Made by a program: the position numbers and the translations under genes. The notes beneath the pieces are model-generated. The model saw only the letters and a list, made by a program, of their open reading frames with translations. It was not told the DNA's origin and did not search any database. Shown piece by piece: positions 25,692 to 35,348 of a stretch of 64,000 bases of DNA (its first letter is position 1; each line of letters opens with the position of its first letter). The DNA lies in NCBI GenBank assembly GCA_024691305.1, contig JAILNS010000005.1, positions 124,001 through 188,000 on the forward strand. Direction: 5' to 3'. The stretch is from Lachnospiraceae bacterium (lineage in GTDB: Bacteria; Bacillota; Clostridia; Lachnospirales; Lachnospiraceae).

Positions 25692-26213
25692 TTACATTTT
25701 ATCGGGTTCCGGATAATCCACACCGAATGTTTCTACGGTAACGCTCTTCATTACCTGAGGGGTTCTGGGTCTGTCCTGAAAATCCGTATCGGTCTCAGCG
25801 ATCTTATCAACCACATCCTGTCCTTCGGTGATCTTTCCGAATGCCGCATACTGTCCGTCCAAATGCGGTGAAGTCTTATGCATAATGAAGAACTGGCTTC
25901 CTGCGGAATCGGGCATCTGGCTTCTGGCCATCGACAAAACTCCGGCCGTATGCTTTAAATCGTTTTGTACTCCGTTTATCGCAAACTCGCCTTTAATGCT
26001 GTATCCGGGACCGCCTATACCTATACCTTCGGGATCTCCGCCCTGTATCATGAATCCTTTGATAACTCTGTGAAAGATAAGCCCGTCATAAAAGCCTTTC
26101 TTGATAAGACTGATAAAATTATATACGGACTGCGGCGCGATATCGGGATAAAGCTCCGCCTTCATGATATCACCGTTTTCCATTGTGAATGTAACTATAG
26201 GATTTTGTGCCAT
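25692..26213 (-). CDS. cyclophilin-type peptidyl-prolyl cis-trans isomerase
   Basis: This 173-residue cytosolic protein contains the cyclophilin core: FHRVIKGFMIQGGDP (catalytic Arg in FHRV), GVLSMAR, SQFFI and GQYAAFGK. It accelerates cis-trans isomerisation of prolyl bonds during folding. No signal peptide is present, so it acts in the cytosol. An AAGGAG ribosome site precedes the ATG. Confidence 0.96.
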   Translation of the reverse strand: MAQNPIVTFTMENGDIMKAELYPDIAPQSVYNFISLIKKGFYDGLIFHRVIKGFMIQGGDPEGIGIGGPGYSIKGEFAINGVQNDLKHTAGVLSMARSQMPDSAGSQFFIMHKTSPHLDGQYAAFGKITEGQDVVDKIAETDTDFQDRPRTPQVMKSVTVETFGVDYPEPDKM

Positions 26214-26267
26214 GTTCTTCTCCTTTAATTATCTATGAATTTCCGTTTGGTCTGTTCCACAGGTAAA

Positions 26268-27785
26268 TTACTGATCGTCTTCGGAAGGATCAGCCTTAAG
26301 TGCAGCTGCCTGCATTTCCTGTATATCCGGGAAGATTGAGAGCATTGGCTCAACATCTTCTTTTTTGTGGATTATACGATCGACATAATTCTTGGAACAC
26401 TTCGCAACCTGAGGCGAAAGAATCAGTACACCTATAAGGTTGGGGATCATCATCATTCCGTTAAAGGTATCGGATATATCCCATGCAAGCTGAGCTTCCA
26501 TTACAGATCCACCAAGTACCAGAAGCACGAAGAACACTCTGTAAGGCCAGATTCCTCTTTCACCGAACAGATATCTGCATGCTGTCGTACCGTAATGACT
26601 CCAGCCAAGTACCGTTGAATATGCAAACAATAAGATCGCGATAGCTATAAAAGCAGATCCGATCGGACCGAATGCCTGTCCGAACGAATAACTCATAAGG
26701 TTTGAAGAACCGCCTATTGAATCAAGTATCGTTGCATTTGCTTCACCGGTGGTAAGGTCGATCGCACCCGATCCCAAAAGAGCAAGTGCTGTAAGCGTAC
26801 ATACTATGATCGTATCTGCAAATACTTCAAATATTCCCCACATTCCCTGACGAACGGGCTCTTTAACATTTGAACTGGAATGAACCATAACAGATGAACC
26901 AAGACCTGCTTCATTTGAGAATACACCTCTCTTAAAGCCCATCTTCATCGCAAGCGCAATGCCTGCACCAAAACCGCCGCCTGCTACTGCCTTAATAGAA
27001 AATGCACCTTTGAATATAGCGGTGAAAATAGCGGGAACTTCCGCAATATGCATACAAACTATGATAATGGCTCCGACAAAATACAGGACAACCATAAAGG
27101 GAACCAGTTTCTCAGTGACCATTGCCACACGCTTGAGACCGCCTATAACAACAACTCCTACGGCGATAACAAGGAATATTCCCACAGCAAGTTTCGGAAT
27201 CCCGAAAGCATTGTTTACATTTGATACCATTGAGTTAACCTGGCTCATGTTTCCTATACCGAAACTTGCCAGCAAACAGAATATGGAAAAAAGAACCGCA
27301 AGGATTGCACCGATCTTCTTACAGCCCTTCTTTGCACCCAGACCGTCTCGCAGATAGTACATAGCACCGCCATGCCACTCTCCGTGAGTATCTTTTCTTC
27401 TATAAAGAATACCGAGTACATTCTCCGAATAATTAGTCATCATTCCGAAGAAGGCTATTATCCACATCCAGAAAACCGCTCCGGGACCACCCGTAGCTAT
27501 AGCACCGGCCACACCTACGATATTTCCGGTACCTACAGTTGCCGCAAGTGCGGTACATAATGACTGGAACTGGGATATCTGTCTGTCTCCGGTATGTGTG
27601 GTGACATGCTTATCTCTGAATATCGCTCCCAGAGTGTTGTGCCACCAGTGACCCCAATGACTGATCTGGAAAAATCCCGTCATGACGGTCATGATTATAC
27701 CGGTACAGCCCAGAAGGATCAGAGCCGGCCAGCCCCACACGACACCGTTTATGGCGTTATTGACATTGGTGATGATCTCTATCAT
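26268..27785 (-). CDS. alanine/glycine:cation symporter (AGCS family)
   Basis: This 505-residue protein has about eleven transmembrane helices and the AGCS pattern: QSLCTALAATVGTGNIVGVA near residues 72-91, followed by GGPGAVFWMW, and FSNEAGLGSS near 290. AGCS carriers take up small neutral amino acids, such as alanine or glycine, with Na+ or H+. The substrate is not resolved by sequence. The C-terminal ~40 residues are cytosolic and acidic. AGGAGG precedes the ATG. It is a single gene, divergent from the acetyltransferase gene. Confidence 0.95.
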   Translation of the reverse strand: MIEIITNVNNAINGVVWGWPALILLGCTGIIMTVMTGFFQISHWGHWWHNTLGAIFRDKHVTTHTGDRQISQFQSLCTALAATVGTGNIVGVAGAIATGGPGAVFWMWIIAFFGMMTNYSENVLGILYRRKDTHGEWHGGAMYYLRDGLGAKKGCKKIGAILAVLFSIFCLLASFGIGNMSQVNSMVSNVNNAFGIPKLAVGIFLVIAVGVVVIGGLKRVAMVTEKLVPFMVVLYFVGAIIIVCMHIAEVPAIFTAIFKGAFSIKAVAGGGFGAGIALAMKMGFKRGVFSNEAGLGSSVMVHSSSNVKEPVRQGMWGIFEVFADTIIVCTLTALALLGSGAIDLTTGEANATILDSIGGSSNLMSYSFGQAFGPIGSAFIAIAILLFAYSTVLGWSHYGTTACRYLFGERGIWPYRVFFVLLVLGGSVMEAQLAWDISDTFNGMMMIPNLIGVLILSPQVAKCSKNYVDRIIHKKEDVEPMLSIFPDIQEMQAAALKADPSEDDQ

Positions 27786-27906
27786 ACATTCCTCCTCATC
27801 TCAAACTGTATCAGTAAAAAACAAAATACTGATAATTACTTCCCTCTCACATATACAAAAACAACAAAACATATTATAAAATAAGATAAGTGATGGGGCA
27901 AGAAAA

Positions 27907-28722
27907 ATGAAACGCATATTATTAAACAAAATAATATACGATATACAGGATACCGATGCACAAAACAGTTTTATACGTGACTGTGAGACAGCGGTATCTC
28001 ATCGTTTGTTTAAGTATTCCGAAGGTTCATATCCCTTTTCCGACTCTTTATATATAAGCGATACTCATGAAAAATGTGCACTTTTCAAAGAATACGGGTA
28101 TCCTGTCGCAGCACTTTCACATAAAAACAATACCGGTCAGGACTTTGACGGCCTGCGTTATATCATAATAGATCCCGAACTTATATCTTTGGAAGATTAT
28201 GATAATATATATCGCAGACTCTGCGGTCTTCCCCTCGATATCCTGAAAACAGAAAGAATCTTTATAAGAGAGTCAACCATCGAAGATCTTGATTCTTTTT
28301 ATGAACTCTACGATGACCCTGAAGTCAAACTATTCATGGAGCCCCTCTTTGAGCCCGAAAAAGAAAAAGAATACCAGCTAAGCTATATAGAAAATATTTA
28401 CAGATTATACGATATAGGTATGTGGACACTCATAAATAACGAAGATGATCATATCCTCGGCCGTGCGGGGATCGAATATGTGGATGCACCCGGAACGGTA
28501 GAACTGGGATTTATGATAGGAGCACCTTACAGACGGAAAGGTTATGCATTTGAAGCCTGCATGGCCATCATTAACTATGCACGATCGATCGAAGGCATAA
28601 ACCGGATTCGTACCAGAGTCCGCAAAGACAATACCGCATCGCAAAACCTTTGCAAAAAACTTATGTTTTTACCCGTTAAGGAACTAGATAACGATCTGAT
28701 CGAATGGGAACTTATGATATAA
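27907..28722 (+). CDS. GNAT acetyltransferase with an N-terminal HAD-like remnant
   Basis: The 271-residue protein ends in a RimJ/RimL-type GNAT domain (~115-271) with IRESTIEDLDSFYEL, the acetyl-CoA loop YRRKGYAFEA and RVRKDNTASQNLCKKL. The first ~110 residues resemble the C-terminal half of a HAD hydrolase: a SLYISDT strand, a helix and AALSHKN. A first DxDxT motif is absent, so that part is probably non-catalytic. Such HAD-like/GNAT fusions occur in Clostridia. The acceptor amine is unknown. No strong ribosome site is visible beyond GGGGCAAG. Confidence 0.8.
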   Translation: MKRILLNKIIYDIQDTDAQNSFIRDCETAVSHRLFKYSEGSYPFSDSLYISDTHEKCALFKEYGYPVAALSHKNNTGQDFDGLRYIIIDPELISLEDYDNIYRRLCGLPLDILKTERIFIRESTIEDLDSFYELYDDPEVKLFMEPLFEPEKEKEYQLSYIENIYRLYDIGMWTLINNEDDHILGRAGIEYVDAPGTVELGFMIGAPYRRKGYAFEACMAIINYARSIEGINRIRTRVRKDNTASQNLCKKLMFLPVKELDNDLIEWELMI

Positions 28723-28774
28723 CAGATATCCGTTTAGCCGGATCAAAAGATCATACACCCCCATAAAAGGGAGG

Positions 28775-28812
28775 ATGCCAGGTAACCTGTTCAAGTCACC
28801 TGGCATTTATTA
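28775..28812 (+). terminator. terminator after the acetyltransferase gene
   Basis: A 9-bp perfect stem (ATGCCAGGT / ACCTGGCAT) with a 14-base loop followed by TTATTATG. The T-run is imperfect. Confidence 0.7.
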
Positions 28813-28944
28813 TGAAAAAGTTTTTTATTTGTAAACCACTTGGGAATTGTCTTTTCTATGGTTATTATTCTATAGTTAACATTTGTCGAAAATTTGTTGC
28901 GTCAATTAACATGTTTTTAATTAAATGTAAACAATTTGTGAACG
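28813..28944. other. AT-rich intergenic stretch with no supported gene
   Basis: Part of the 295-base gap between the convergent acetyltransferase and fba genes. A 67-codon frame crosses it (28812-29015), but it runs through both hairpins, has no ribosome site and is of odd composition, so I do not call it. Besides the two terminators nothing else is seen. Confidence 0.5.
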
Positions 28945-28981
28945 TAAAAAAGGGCATCCGCATTTGCGAACGCCCTTTTTA
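28945..28981. terminator. bidirectional terminator, mainly for fba
   Basis: AAAAAAGGGC and GCCCTTTTT flank an imperfect inner stem (CCGCATTTGCGAA). Both strands carry a T-run after the stem. It lies 37 bases after the fba stop on the minus strand. Confidence 0.8.
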
Positions 28982-29017
28982 TCATAGTTTTCTGATGTTA
29001 TTTCGATCTCAATAAAA

Positions 29018-29986
29018 TCAAGCCTTACCGTCTGAACCAAGAACATTAACGATCTTGTGTGCAACCATATCCTTAACTGCCTGACGAGCGGGCTTTAAGT
29101 ACTGACGGGGATCGAAGTGATCAGGATGCTCATCAAAGTACTTACGGATGTTACCTGTCATTGCAAGACGGATATCGGAGTCGATATTGATCTTACATAC
29201 TGCAAGTTTAGCTGCCTGACGAAGCTGTTCTTCCGGAATACCTACTGCATCGGGCATCTTTCCGCCATGCTCATTGACCATCTTAACAAATTCCTGAGGA
29301 ACTGAAGATGAACCGTGAAGAACGATCGGGAAACCGGGAAGTCTCTTGATGCACTCTTCAAGAACATCGAAACGGAGCGGAGGGGGAACAAGGATGCCAT
29401 CGGCATTTCTTGTACACTGCTCAGGAGTAAACTTATATGCACCGTGTGATGTACCTATAGCGATCGCAAGTGAATCGCAACCTGTTCTGTCAACGAACTC
29501 CTCAACTTCTTCCGGATGTGTGTAAGCTTCGTGACCTGCCTCAACTACCACCTCATCCTCGATACCTGCAAGTGTACCAAGCTCAGCCTCAACAACTACG
29601 CCGTTAGCGTGTGCATACTCAACTACCTGCTTGGTAAGAGCGATATTGTCTTCGAATGACTTGGAAGAAGCATCGATCATAACTGATGTGAATCCTCCGT
29701 CTATACATGACTTACAAAGTTCAAATGTATCACCATGATCCAAGTGAAGTGCTATCGGGATCTCGGGATTCTCGATAACAGCAGCTTCTACTAACTTAAC
29801 AAGATAAGTATGGTTAGCGTAAGCTCTTGCACCCTTGGAAACCTGAAGGATGACAGGACTCTTTAATTCGCCTGCTGCTTCTGTGATACCCTGAACGATC
29901 TCCATGTTGTTTACATTGAAAGCACCTATTGCATAACCGCCGTCATATGCCTTCTTAAACATTTCGGTTGTTGTAACTAATGACAT
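29018..29986 (-). CDS. fba: class II fructose-1,6-bisphosphate aldolase
   Basis: The ATG at 29986 is preceded by AGGAGG at 7 bases, so I use it and not the upstream in-frame start at 30022. The 322-residue protein has the class II zinc ligands and signature HLDHGD, VEAELGTLAG, GTSHGAYK and LHGSSS, and phosphate-loop residues. It splits fructose-1,6-bisphosphate to glyceraldehyde-3-phosphate and dihydroxyacetone phosphate in glycolysis. The composition is slightly different, with strongly biased codons as expected of a highly expressed gene. Confidence 0.97.
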   Translation of the reverse strand: MSLVTTTEMFKKAYDGGYAIGAFNVNNMEIVQGITEAAGELKSPVILQVSKGARAYANHTYLVKLVEAAVIENPEIPIALHLDHGDTFELCKSCIDGGFTSVMIDASSKSFEDNIALTKQVVEYAHANGVVVEAELGTLAGIEDEVVVEAGHEAYTHPEEVEEFVDRTGCDSLAIAIGTSHGAYKFTPEQCTRNADGILVPPPLRFDVLEECIKRLPGFPIVLHGSSSVPQEFVKMVNEHGGKMPDAVGIPEEQLRQAAKLAVCKINIDSDIRLAMTGNIRKYFDEHPDHFDPRQYLKPARQAVKDMVAHKIVNVLGSDGKA

Positions 29987-30053
29987 ATCTGATCCTCCTG
30001 AATGTGAGATTTGTTTGCTCATGCGGGCCGTTAATACAAGCCCTGCACGTCAC

Positions 30054-30082
30054 ATTGTACCACTTAGCTTAAACTAATTAAA
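30054..30082 (-). promoter_or_regulatory. promoter of fba
   Basis: On the minus strand TTTAAT and TACAAT are 17 bases apart, with a leader of ~60 bases to the ATG at 29986. The boxes are close to vegetative consensus. Confidence 0.5.
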
Positions 30083-30116
30083 GATATCTTTTTAATTTTA
30101 CGGCTTAAAAAAGCAG

Positions 30117-30626
30117 TTATCCTTTCAAACTGTCCATGACCTGACATATTCTCTTCATCCTCTCATCTGCAATATGCCATATCCGCTGCCTGGGCCAGTT
30201 TATATCGGAGACATAGACCCTGTCTCCTTCGGACAGACTCTCAAGACATTTTTTATATTTTATCGGATCCCTGTATTTTAAAAGTCCCAGATCACATTTT
30301 ACATATCCGAGTTCAAGGCCGTCACCCTCTATCGGCTGGCCGGTCTTTATATAACTCGTTCTACCGAATCTGTCGGTCTGTTTTACAAATGTGCTTCTCG
30401 TCCGCCTGATCGCTTCGCCTTCACCTGGATCTTCAAGGACTATCCTGCCCGTATCAAGATAATATCTCCACAGGGTTTCTCTTATTTTTTCTTCCGAAGT
30501 GGGATAATCCAGCCTGTCATGGATTTGACTTACGCTAAAACCCAGTTCGGCCAGATGTCTTATTGCACCTGCACTCGCCACCTCATGGGTCATTCTTCCG
30601 AGTGCTTCATTAAACTCATTGCTCAT
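30117..30626 (-). CDS. unknown conserved-looking protein with an HTH-like N-terminus
   Basis: This 169-residue soluble protein was not recognised. Residues ~18-65 (GAIRHLAELGFSVSQIHDRLDY, in two parts) read like a helix-turn-helix with a following wing-like strand (GRIVLED). The C-terminal half is alpha/beta with many basic and aromatic residues and no catalytic motif I know. The ribosome site at the first ATG is weak. It lies between fba and the divergent lipid kinase. It might be a small regulator, but that is a guess. Confidence 0.65.
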   Translation of the reverse strand: MSNEFNEALGRMTHEVASAGAIRHLAELGFSVSQIHDRLDYPTSEEKIRETLWRYYLDTGRIVLEDPGEGEAIRRTRSTFVKQTDRFGRTSYIKTGQPIEGDGLELGYVKCDLGLLKYRDPIKYKKCLESLSEGDRVYVSDINWPRQRIWHIADERMKRICQVMDSLKG

Positions 30627-30693
30627 AATCTTTTTTTATGCTGTATAATAATCATTAACTATATAACAAATAACTGTTTATATTATATTGATC

Positions 30694-31593
30694 ATGAGCA
30701 AAAAGAAAAACCTTTTATTTGTATATAACCCCCATGCAGGCAAAGCACAGATCAGATCCAACCTTCTGGATATCATAGATATCTTTGTAAAAGCCGGCTA
30801 TGAGGTAACTGCATATCCCACGCAAAGTCCCGGAGATGCCATAAAAGCCGTTAAAGAACGCCGCCCCGGATACGACATTATAGTCTGCTCGGGCGGAGAC
30901 GGTACTCTTGACGAAGTTGTGTGTGGCATGATGGAGACCGAAGAAAAACTCCCCGTCGGTTATATACCGGCAGGAAGTACCAATGATTTTGCGAGATCCT
31001 TAAATATCTCAAACCGCATGTTGACTGCGGCAAATACCGTTACGGACGGTAATATATTCAGTTGCGATATAGGTTCACTGAATGGGGAATACTATGTCTA
31101 TGTTGCTGCTTTCGGAATATTTACGGAAGTAACCTATGCTACTCCCCAGAATGTAAAGAATACCCTTGGCCATTCAGCTTATGTACTGGAAGCTCTGCGT
31201 TCTTTGCCGACAATAAAATCCTATAAGATGCATATCAAATGGGAAGAAGGCGAATTAGACGGAGACTTTCTCTACGGTATGGTCACTAATTCTATATCCG
31301 TAGGCGGTTTTAAGGGAATCACAGGACAAAATGTCTTTCTTGATGACGGATTTCATGAAGTGACACTGATCAAAAACCCCGTCAACCCTTCGGAACTGAC
31401 CGATATCGTCTTTGCCCTCGCGGACAGAGGACTTGATTCGGAAAATATCATAACCTTTAAGACCAGACATATAACTTTTGAATCCGAAGAACCCGTAAGA
31501 TGGACCAGAGACGGAGAATTCGGCGGAGAGCATACTTCCGCCGAATTGATAGTTTATCCTTGTGCTGTTGATTTCATGATACCGGATCAGTAA
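30694..31593 (+). CDS. diacylglycerol/lipid kinase family protein (YegS/DgkB-like)
   Basis: This 299-residue protein begins [15 protein letters not shown], the phosphate-binding start of DAGK-catalytic domains, followed by the nucleotide motif [11 protein letters not shown] and [12 protein letters not shown]. The C-terminal domain has the usual beta-sandwich, ending in [11 protein letters not shown]. It phosphorylates a lipid such as diacylglycerol, or a related substrate. A TTG at 30688 is in frame upstream but the ATG at 30694 is preferred; the ribosome site is weak. Its stop overlaps the end of proS by 7 bases (convergent). Confidence 0.92.
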   Translation: MSKKKNLLFVYNPHAGKAQIRSNLLDIIDIFVKAGYEVTAYPTQSPGDAIKAVKERRPGYDIIVCSGGDGTLDEVVCGMMETEEKLPVGYIPAGSTNDFARSLNISNRMLTAANTVTDGNIFSCDIGSLNGEYYVYVAAFGIFTEVTYATPQNVKNTLGHSAYVLEALRSLPTIKSYKMHIKWEEGELDGDFLYGMVTNSISVGGFKGITGQNVFLDDGFHEVTLIKNPVNPSELTDIVFALADRGLDSENIITFKTRHITFESEEPVRWTRDGEFGGEHTSAELIVYPCAVDFMIPDQ

Positions 31594-33026
31594 GATCTTC
31601 CCCAGTAAACCATATGCTTAGCAGGTTTGCCGCAGCAAACGCATACATCGCTTATCTGCTCCTGTTCAAAAGGCATGCAGCGGCTGGTTACCGCAAGTTC
31701 TTCTTTTATACGGTCTTCACAATCCTGGTTTCCGCACCACATAGCCTTAACGAAACCGGACTTTTCACTAAACATCTTCTTAAACTCATCCATATCATTT
31801 GCAACATATGTATGTGAGTCCCTGTGTGCTCTTGCTGTTTCAAGCATATCCTTTTGTATCTGTACAAGAAGTTCGCTTACCTTATTTTCAAGATCTGCAT
31901 CACTTATCTCGATCTTTTCGCCTGTATCTCTTCGTACTATCAGACACTTGCCTGCTGCCATATCCATAGGACCTATCTCAACACGCATAGGTACTCCCCT
32001 CATCTCCTGCTCAGAGAACTTCCATCCGGGAGATTTGTCGGTATCGTCTACCTTTACGCGTACATTTCCGAGTGCCGCAAGACGGTCACGCATTTCGTAT
32101 GCCTTATCAAGCACACCTTCCTTTTTCTGCTGTATGGGGATTATCATTACCTGGACGGGGGCTACAGCCGGCGGAAGTTTAAGTCCTGAATCATCGCCGT
32201 GAACCATGATGACCGCACCTATAAGTCTGGTAGTCATACCCCATGAAGTCTGATGTACATATTTAAGTGTATTGTCTTTATCCGTATACTGAACACCGAA
32301 AGCCCTGGCAAAACCATCTCCGAAATTGTGACTGGTTCCGGATTGAAGTGCCTTTCCGTCATGCATAAGTGCTTCAACCGTATAAGTTGCAACAGCTCCG
32401 GCAAATTTTTCCTTATCTGTCTTACGGCCCTTTATGGCAGGGATAGCAAGGGTTTCTTCAAGGAACTGTGAATAAACATCAAGCATCTGAAGCGTTCTTG
32501 CTTCCGCTTCTTCTGCGGTGGCGTGTGCAGTATGACCTTCCTGCCACAAGAACTCACGGCTTCTTAAGAAAGGTCTGGTCTCCTTTTCCCAGCGCACTAC
32601 GGAACACCACTGGTTGCATACCTGAGGAAGATCTCTGTATGAATGGACCACATTTTTATAATAATCACAGAACAGGGTTTCCGACGTCGGTCTTACGCAC
32701 AGTCTCTCCTGAAGCGGTTCCAAACCTCCGTGAGTTACCCATGCAACCTCGGGGGCGAATCCCTCTACATGGTCTTTTTCCTTATTAAGAAGACTCTCGG
32801 GAATAAACATCGGAAGATATACATTCTGCACTCCCGTTTCCTTAAATCTGCGGTCAAGATCGTTTTGGATCAGTTCCCAGATCGCATATCCGGCAGGTCT
32901 TATGACCATACACCCCTTAACGGTCGTATAATCTATGAGTTCCGCCTTCTTAACAACATCGGTATACCACTGTGCAAAATCCTCTTCCATAGAGGTTATC
33001 GCTTCTACTAATTTTTTATCAGCCAT
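31587..33026 (-). CDS. proS: prolyl-tRNA synthetase (short, archaeal/eukaryotic-type)
   Basis: The ATG at 33026 has AGGAG upstream and is used over the earlier frame start. The 479-residue protein has class II motifs 1-3 (including [30 protein letters not shown] and [14 protein letters not shown]) and a C-terminal anticodon-binding domain with a Cys pair set (CGNQDC and CVCCGKP) and the tyrosine end YWGRSY. The absence of an editing insertion marks the short ProS type. It charges tRNA-Pro; a tRNA-Pro gene lies at 47803. The start overlaps the end of the upstream membrane-protein gene by 8 bases. Confidence 0.97.
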   Translation of the reverse strand: MADKKLVEAITSMEEDFAQWYTDVVKKAELIDYTTVKGCMVIRPAGYAIWELIQNDLDRRFKETGVQNVYLPMFIPESLLNKEKDHVEGFAPEVAWVTHGGLEPLQERLCVRPTSETLFCDYYKNVVHSYRDLPQVCNQWCSVVRWEKETRPFLRSREFLWQEGHTAHATAEEAEARTLQMLDVYSQFLEETLAIPAIKGRKTDKEKFAGAVATYTVEALMHDGKALQSGTSHNFGDGFARAFGVQYTDKDNTLKYVHQTSWGMTTRLIGAVIMVHGDDSGLKLPPAVAPVQVMIIPIQQKKEGVLDKAYEMRDRLAALGNVRVKVDDTDKSPGWKFSEQEMRGVPMRVEIGPMDMAAGKCLIVRRDTGEKIEISDADLENKVSELLVQIQKDMLETARAHRDSHTYVANDMDEFKKMFSEKSGFVKAMWCGNQDCEDRIKEELAVTSRCMPFEQEQISDVCVCCGKPAKHMVYWGRSY

Positions 33027-34659
33027 TGTCTTTCTCTCCTGTACTGAGTTGATCACTATCCGTAATTATATTGATATTCTTCCTTTTTATCAAGCCCGAC
33101 GCCATTCCAACCGCCATAAACATAAACGGGGTAGACAGTATCTGCATAAAACCTACGATCCCTATGACCATATATGATACGACCGCAAGTATGGTCCCGA
33201 ATAATACTGCCTGTGCATCCCCGGAAAGTCCGGTATTCTTATCAAGGCTCTTCGATGCCGATACCAGATGTGTTATCTGGAAGCCAAAATAAGCGACAGT
33301 TCCCATTATTCCTTCATTTATAAGCATGGACAGTACCTCGTTATGAGAATTGGTCAGGTACAGTTCTCCCATATACCTGTGCAGCTGCGTGAGGATATCC
33401 GGCATCGAATAAGCATAATCGCACAGACAATCGCACCCCACACCGAAGAATATCTTAAAGGGAAACATCCTCTTTATCAGTTCTATGGACACCATCCATA
33501 TACCGCCTCGACCGTTTCCCCAGTCAATGCTCCATGTAAATATCCCTTTTCCACGTACGGGCCATATTCCTCCGGGGATCGATGAATTCAAGATAATGAT
33601 GATGACAACCGCTGTAATAAGACCTATACCGCCTCCGACAAGAATATATCTTAAATATGAACGGTCTTTTTGCCTGCGTTTATATACCTCTGCCATGACG
33701 GCAAAAAAAACTGTGCCGATAATATATGGCATTATCCACTTATCTTCATAGGATATGCTTTTTAAAAGGGCGGAATCATACCACATCCTGTAAGGTCTTA
33801 ATGCCCCAATAAATCTAACGGCCGGAAGACCTGCAAATATTATGACCTCCATATTGCAAAGATCCGCCATATGATTCGAATCATCCAGCGCCCACAAAAG
33901 CGCTGCAAAACTTATTGCAAGCCATACAAGATAACAGGAACTTGCCCCGCAGCATATCCCTGTAACGGAACAAAGCCATACATATGCACCGGACAGGTAT
34001 TTTAACCATGTCCTTTCGGTTATCATGAATATCCCGCAGCCGATGCTCATCCATATGCTCCAGTATCCGCAGAACCAGTTGATATTCCCGAGCGTTGATA
34101 TGAAATCCTCTGCCTGTCCGAACATATAAAAAGGATATATCGAAAACCGGTTGATGACTCCCAGTACAAATACTATCGTCGTAACGGTAAATATGACCCC
34201 GAACAAAAAATAAATTGCCCTTTTGCTTCCGTTTTTAAACAGATCTGCGCACATCAGACATCCGCCGGACATTAAAAGCTGAACGACAAATCCCATGTGC
34301 CATCCATCGTATCCCCAAACGGATGTCCGGGCGAAATCACTGGTAAGAGTAGCTATGAGTCCGGATACGTTAAGAAGGACCAAAAACCATTCCAGGGCCC
34401 CGAATCCTGATATTCTCTCAAAAAGCCCCTGCAAACCCGATGTCCTTATCACGTGGATCAAGAGCATGATAAGCCATACCGGAACCGCAATTCCGGCAGT
34501 CTTTAGATAAATACGGTACTTTTCTTCGCCCAGGTTATAATATCCTTCAACGAAATAAAAAGAAAGAGCCGCTATGATAAGACAAAGCGTCACAAGCGTC
34601 CATGTAAGTCTTATATTTAAATGTGTTATACTTTCTTTGATCTTGATCATATTCATCAT
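33019..34659 (-). CDS. O-antigen-ligase-like polytopic membrane protein
   Basis: This 546-residue protein has about twelve transmembrane helices and, near residues 445-465, the sequence [17 protein letters not shown], which matches the Wzy_C/O-antigen ligase motif in the large loop before the last helices. Members join or polymerise glycans on lipid carriers; other functions exist. No glycosyltransferase cluster surrounds it, so the substrate is unknown. Three ATG codons in the first four residues compete, and none has a ribosome site. The divergent trmO ATG is only 11 bases away. Confidence 0.75.
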   Translation of the reverse strand: MMNMIKIKESITHLNIRLTWTLVTLCLIIAALSFYFVEGYYNLGEEKYRIYLKTAGIAVPVWLIMLLIHVIRTSGLQGLFERISGFGALEWFLVLLNVSGLIATLTSDFARTSVWGYDGWHMGFVVQLLMSGGCLMCADLFKNGSKRAIYFLFGVIFTVTTIVFVLGVINRFSIYPFYMFGQAEDFISTLGNINWFCGYWSIWMSIGCGIFMITERTWLKYLSGAYVWLCSVTGICCGASSCYLVWLAISFAALLWALDDSNHMADLCNMEVIIFAGLPAVRFIGALRPYRMWYDSALLKSISYEDKWIMPYIIGTVFFAVMAEVYKRRQKDRSYLRYILVGGGIGLITAVVIIIILNSSIPGGIWPVRGKGIFTWSIDWGNGRGGIWMVSIELIKRMFPFKIFFGVGCDCLCDYAYSMPDILTQLHRYMGELYLTNSHNEVLSMLINEGIMGTVAYFGFQITHLVSASKSLDKNTGLSGDAQAVLFGTILAVVSYMVIGIVGFMQILSTPFMFMAVGMASGLIKRKNINIITDSDQLSTGEKDNG

Positions 34660-34670
34660 CGGAGGACTCT

Positions 34671-35348
34671 ATGAAAAGAATAGCACATATTGAGAACGAT
34701 ATGTCGGACAAGTTCGGTATTCCCAGACAGAGCGGACTGGTTTGTGATGTGATATCAACCATAGTATTTGAGCCAAAATACCGTAATGCAGATGCGGTCA
34801 AGGGGCTTGAGGATTTTTCCCATATATGGATCATATGGGAATTTGACACCGATACCGGCAAGACCTCGGAGGAATGGTCTCCAATGGTAAGACCACCGAG
34901 GCTTGGCGGAAACACAAGAGTAGGAGTTTTTGCCACAAGATCGCCCAACAGGCCTAATCCTTTAGGTCTCTCTTGTGTAAAGATCACAGAAATAACCTCC
35001 TCCGAAAGAGGGCCCCTGATCCGGGTTGCGGGCGCAGATCTTAAAAACGGCACCTCGATCCTCGATATCAAGCCATATCTGCCCTATACGGATTCCCATC
35101 CCGAGGCTTCCGGCGGATTTGCCGATGACCATCTTAATGATACCCTTAACGTCATATGGTCAAAGGATATATCTCCATCCCTGCCCGATGACATATATAA
35201 AGCCGCAAGTGAGCTGCTTTCGCAGGACCCGCGGCCTTCTTATCAAAACGATCCCGGCAGGATCTATGGAATGAAATATGCCGGTTACGACATACGATTT
35301 AAAGTAGATGACAAAACATTAACTGTCACCGAAGTTGAACCAGCTTGA
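34671..35348 (+). CDS. trmO: tRNA (N6-threonylcarbamoyladenosine37-N6)-methyltransferase TrmO-like
   Basis: This 225-residue protein starts with a short beta strand, DMSDKFGIPRQSGL, then LEDFSHIWIIWEF and the signature GVFATRSPNRPNPLGLS. This is the TrmO (YaeB/VirR) family, which methylates t6A37 of tRNA. The C-terminal portion holds DIKPYLPYTDSH. A GGAGG ribosome site precedes the ATG. The 3' end overlaps the convergent GH13 gene by 30 bases. Confidence 0.93.
   Translation: MKRIAHIENDMSDKFGIPRQSGLVCDVISTIVFEPKYRNADAVKGLEDFSHIWIIWEFDTDTGKTSEEWSPMVRPPRLGGNTRVGVFATRSPNRPNPLGLSCVKITEITSSERGPLIRVAGADLKNGTSILDIKPYLPYTDSHPEASGGFADDHLNDTLNVIWSKDISPSLPDDIYKAASELLSQDPRPSYQNDPGRIYGMKYAGYDIRFKVDDKTLTVTEVEPA

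Noticed and set aside
28812-29015. 67-codon plus-strand ORF in the gap before fba
   Set aside because: It crosses two terminator hairpins, has no ribosome site and reads like non-coding sequence.
32643-33011. Plus-strand ORFs antisense to proS
   Set aside because: proS has all class II synthetase motifs and a ribosome site; the antisense frames are shadows.
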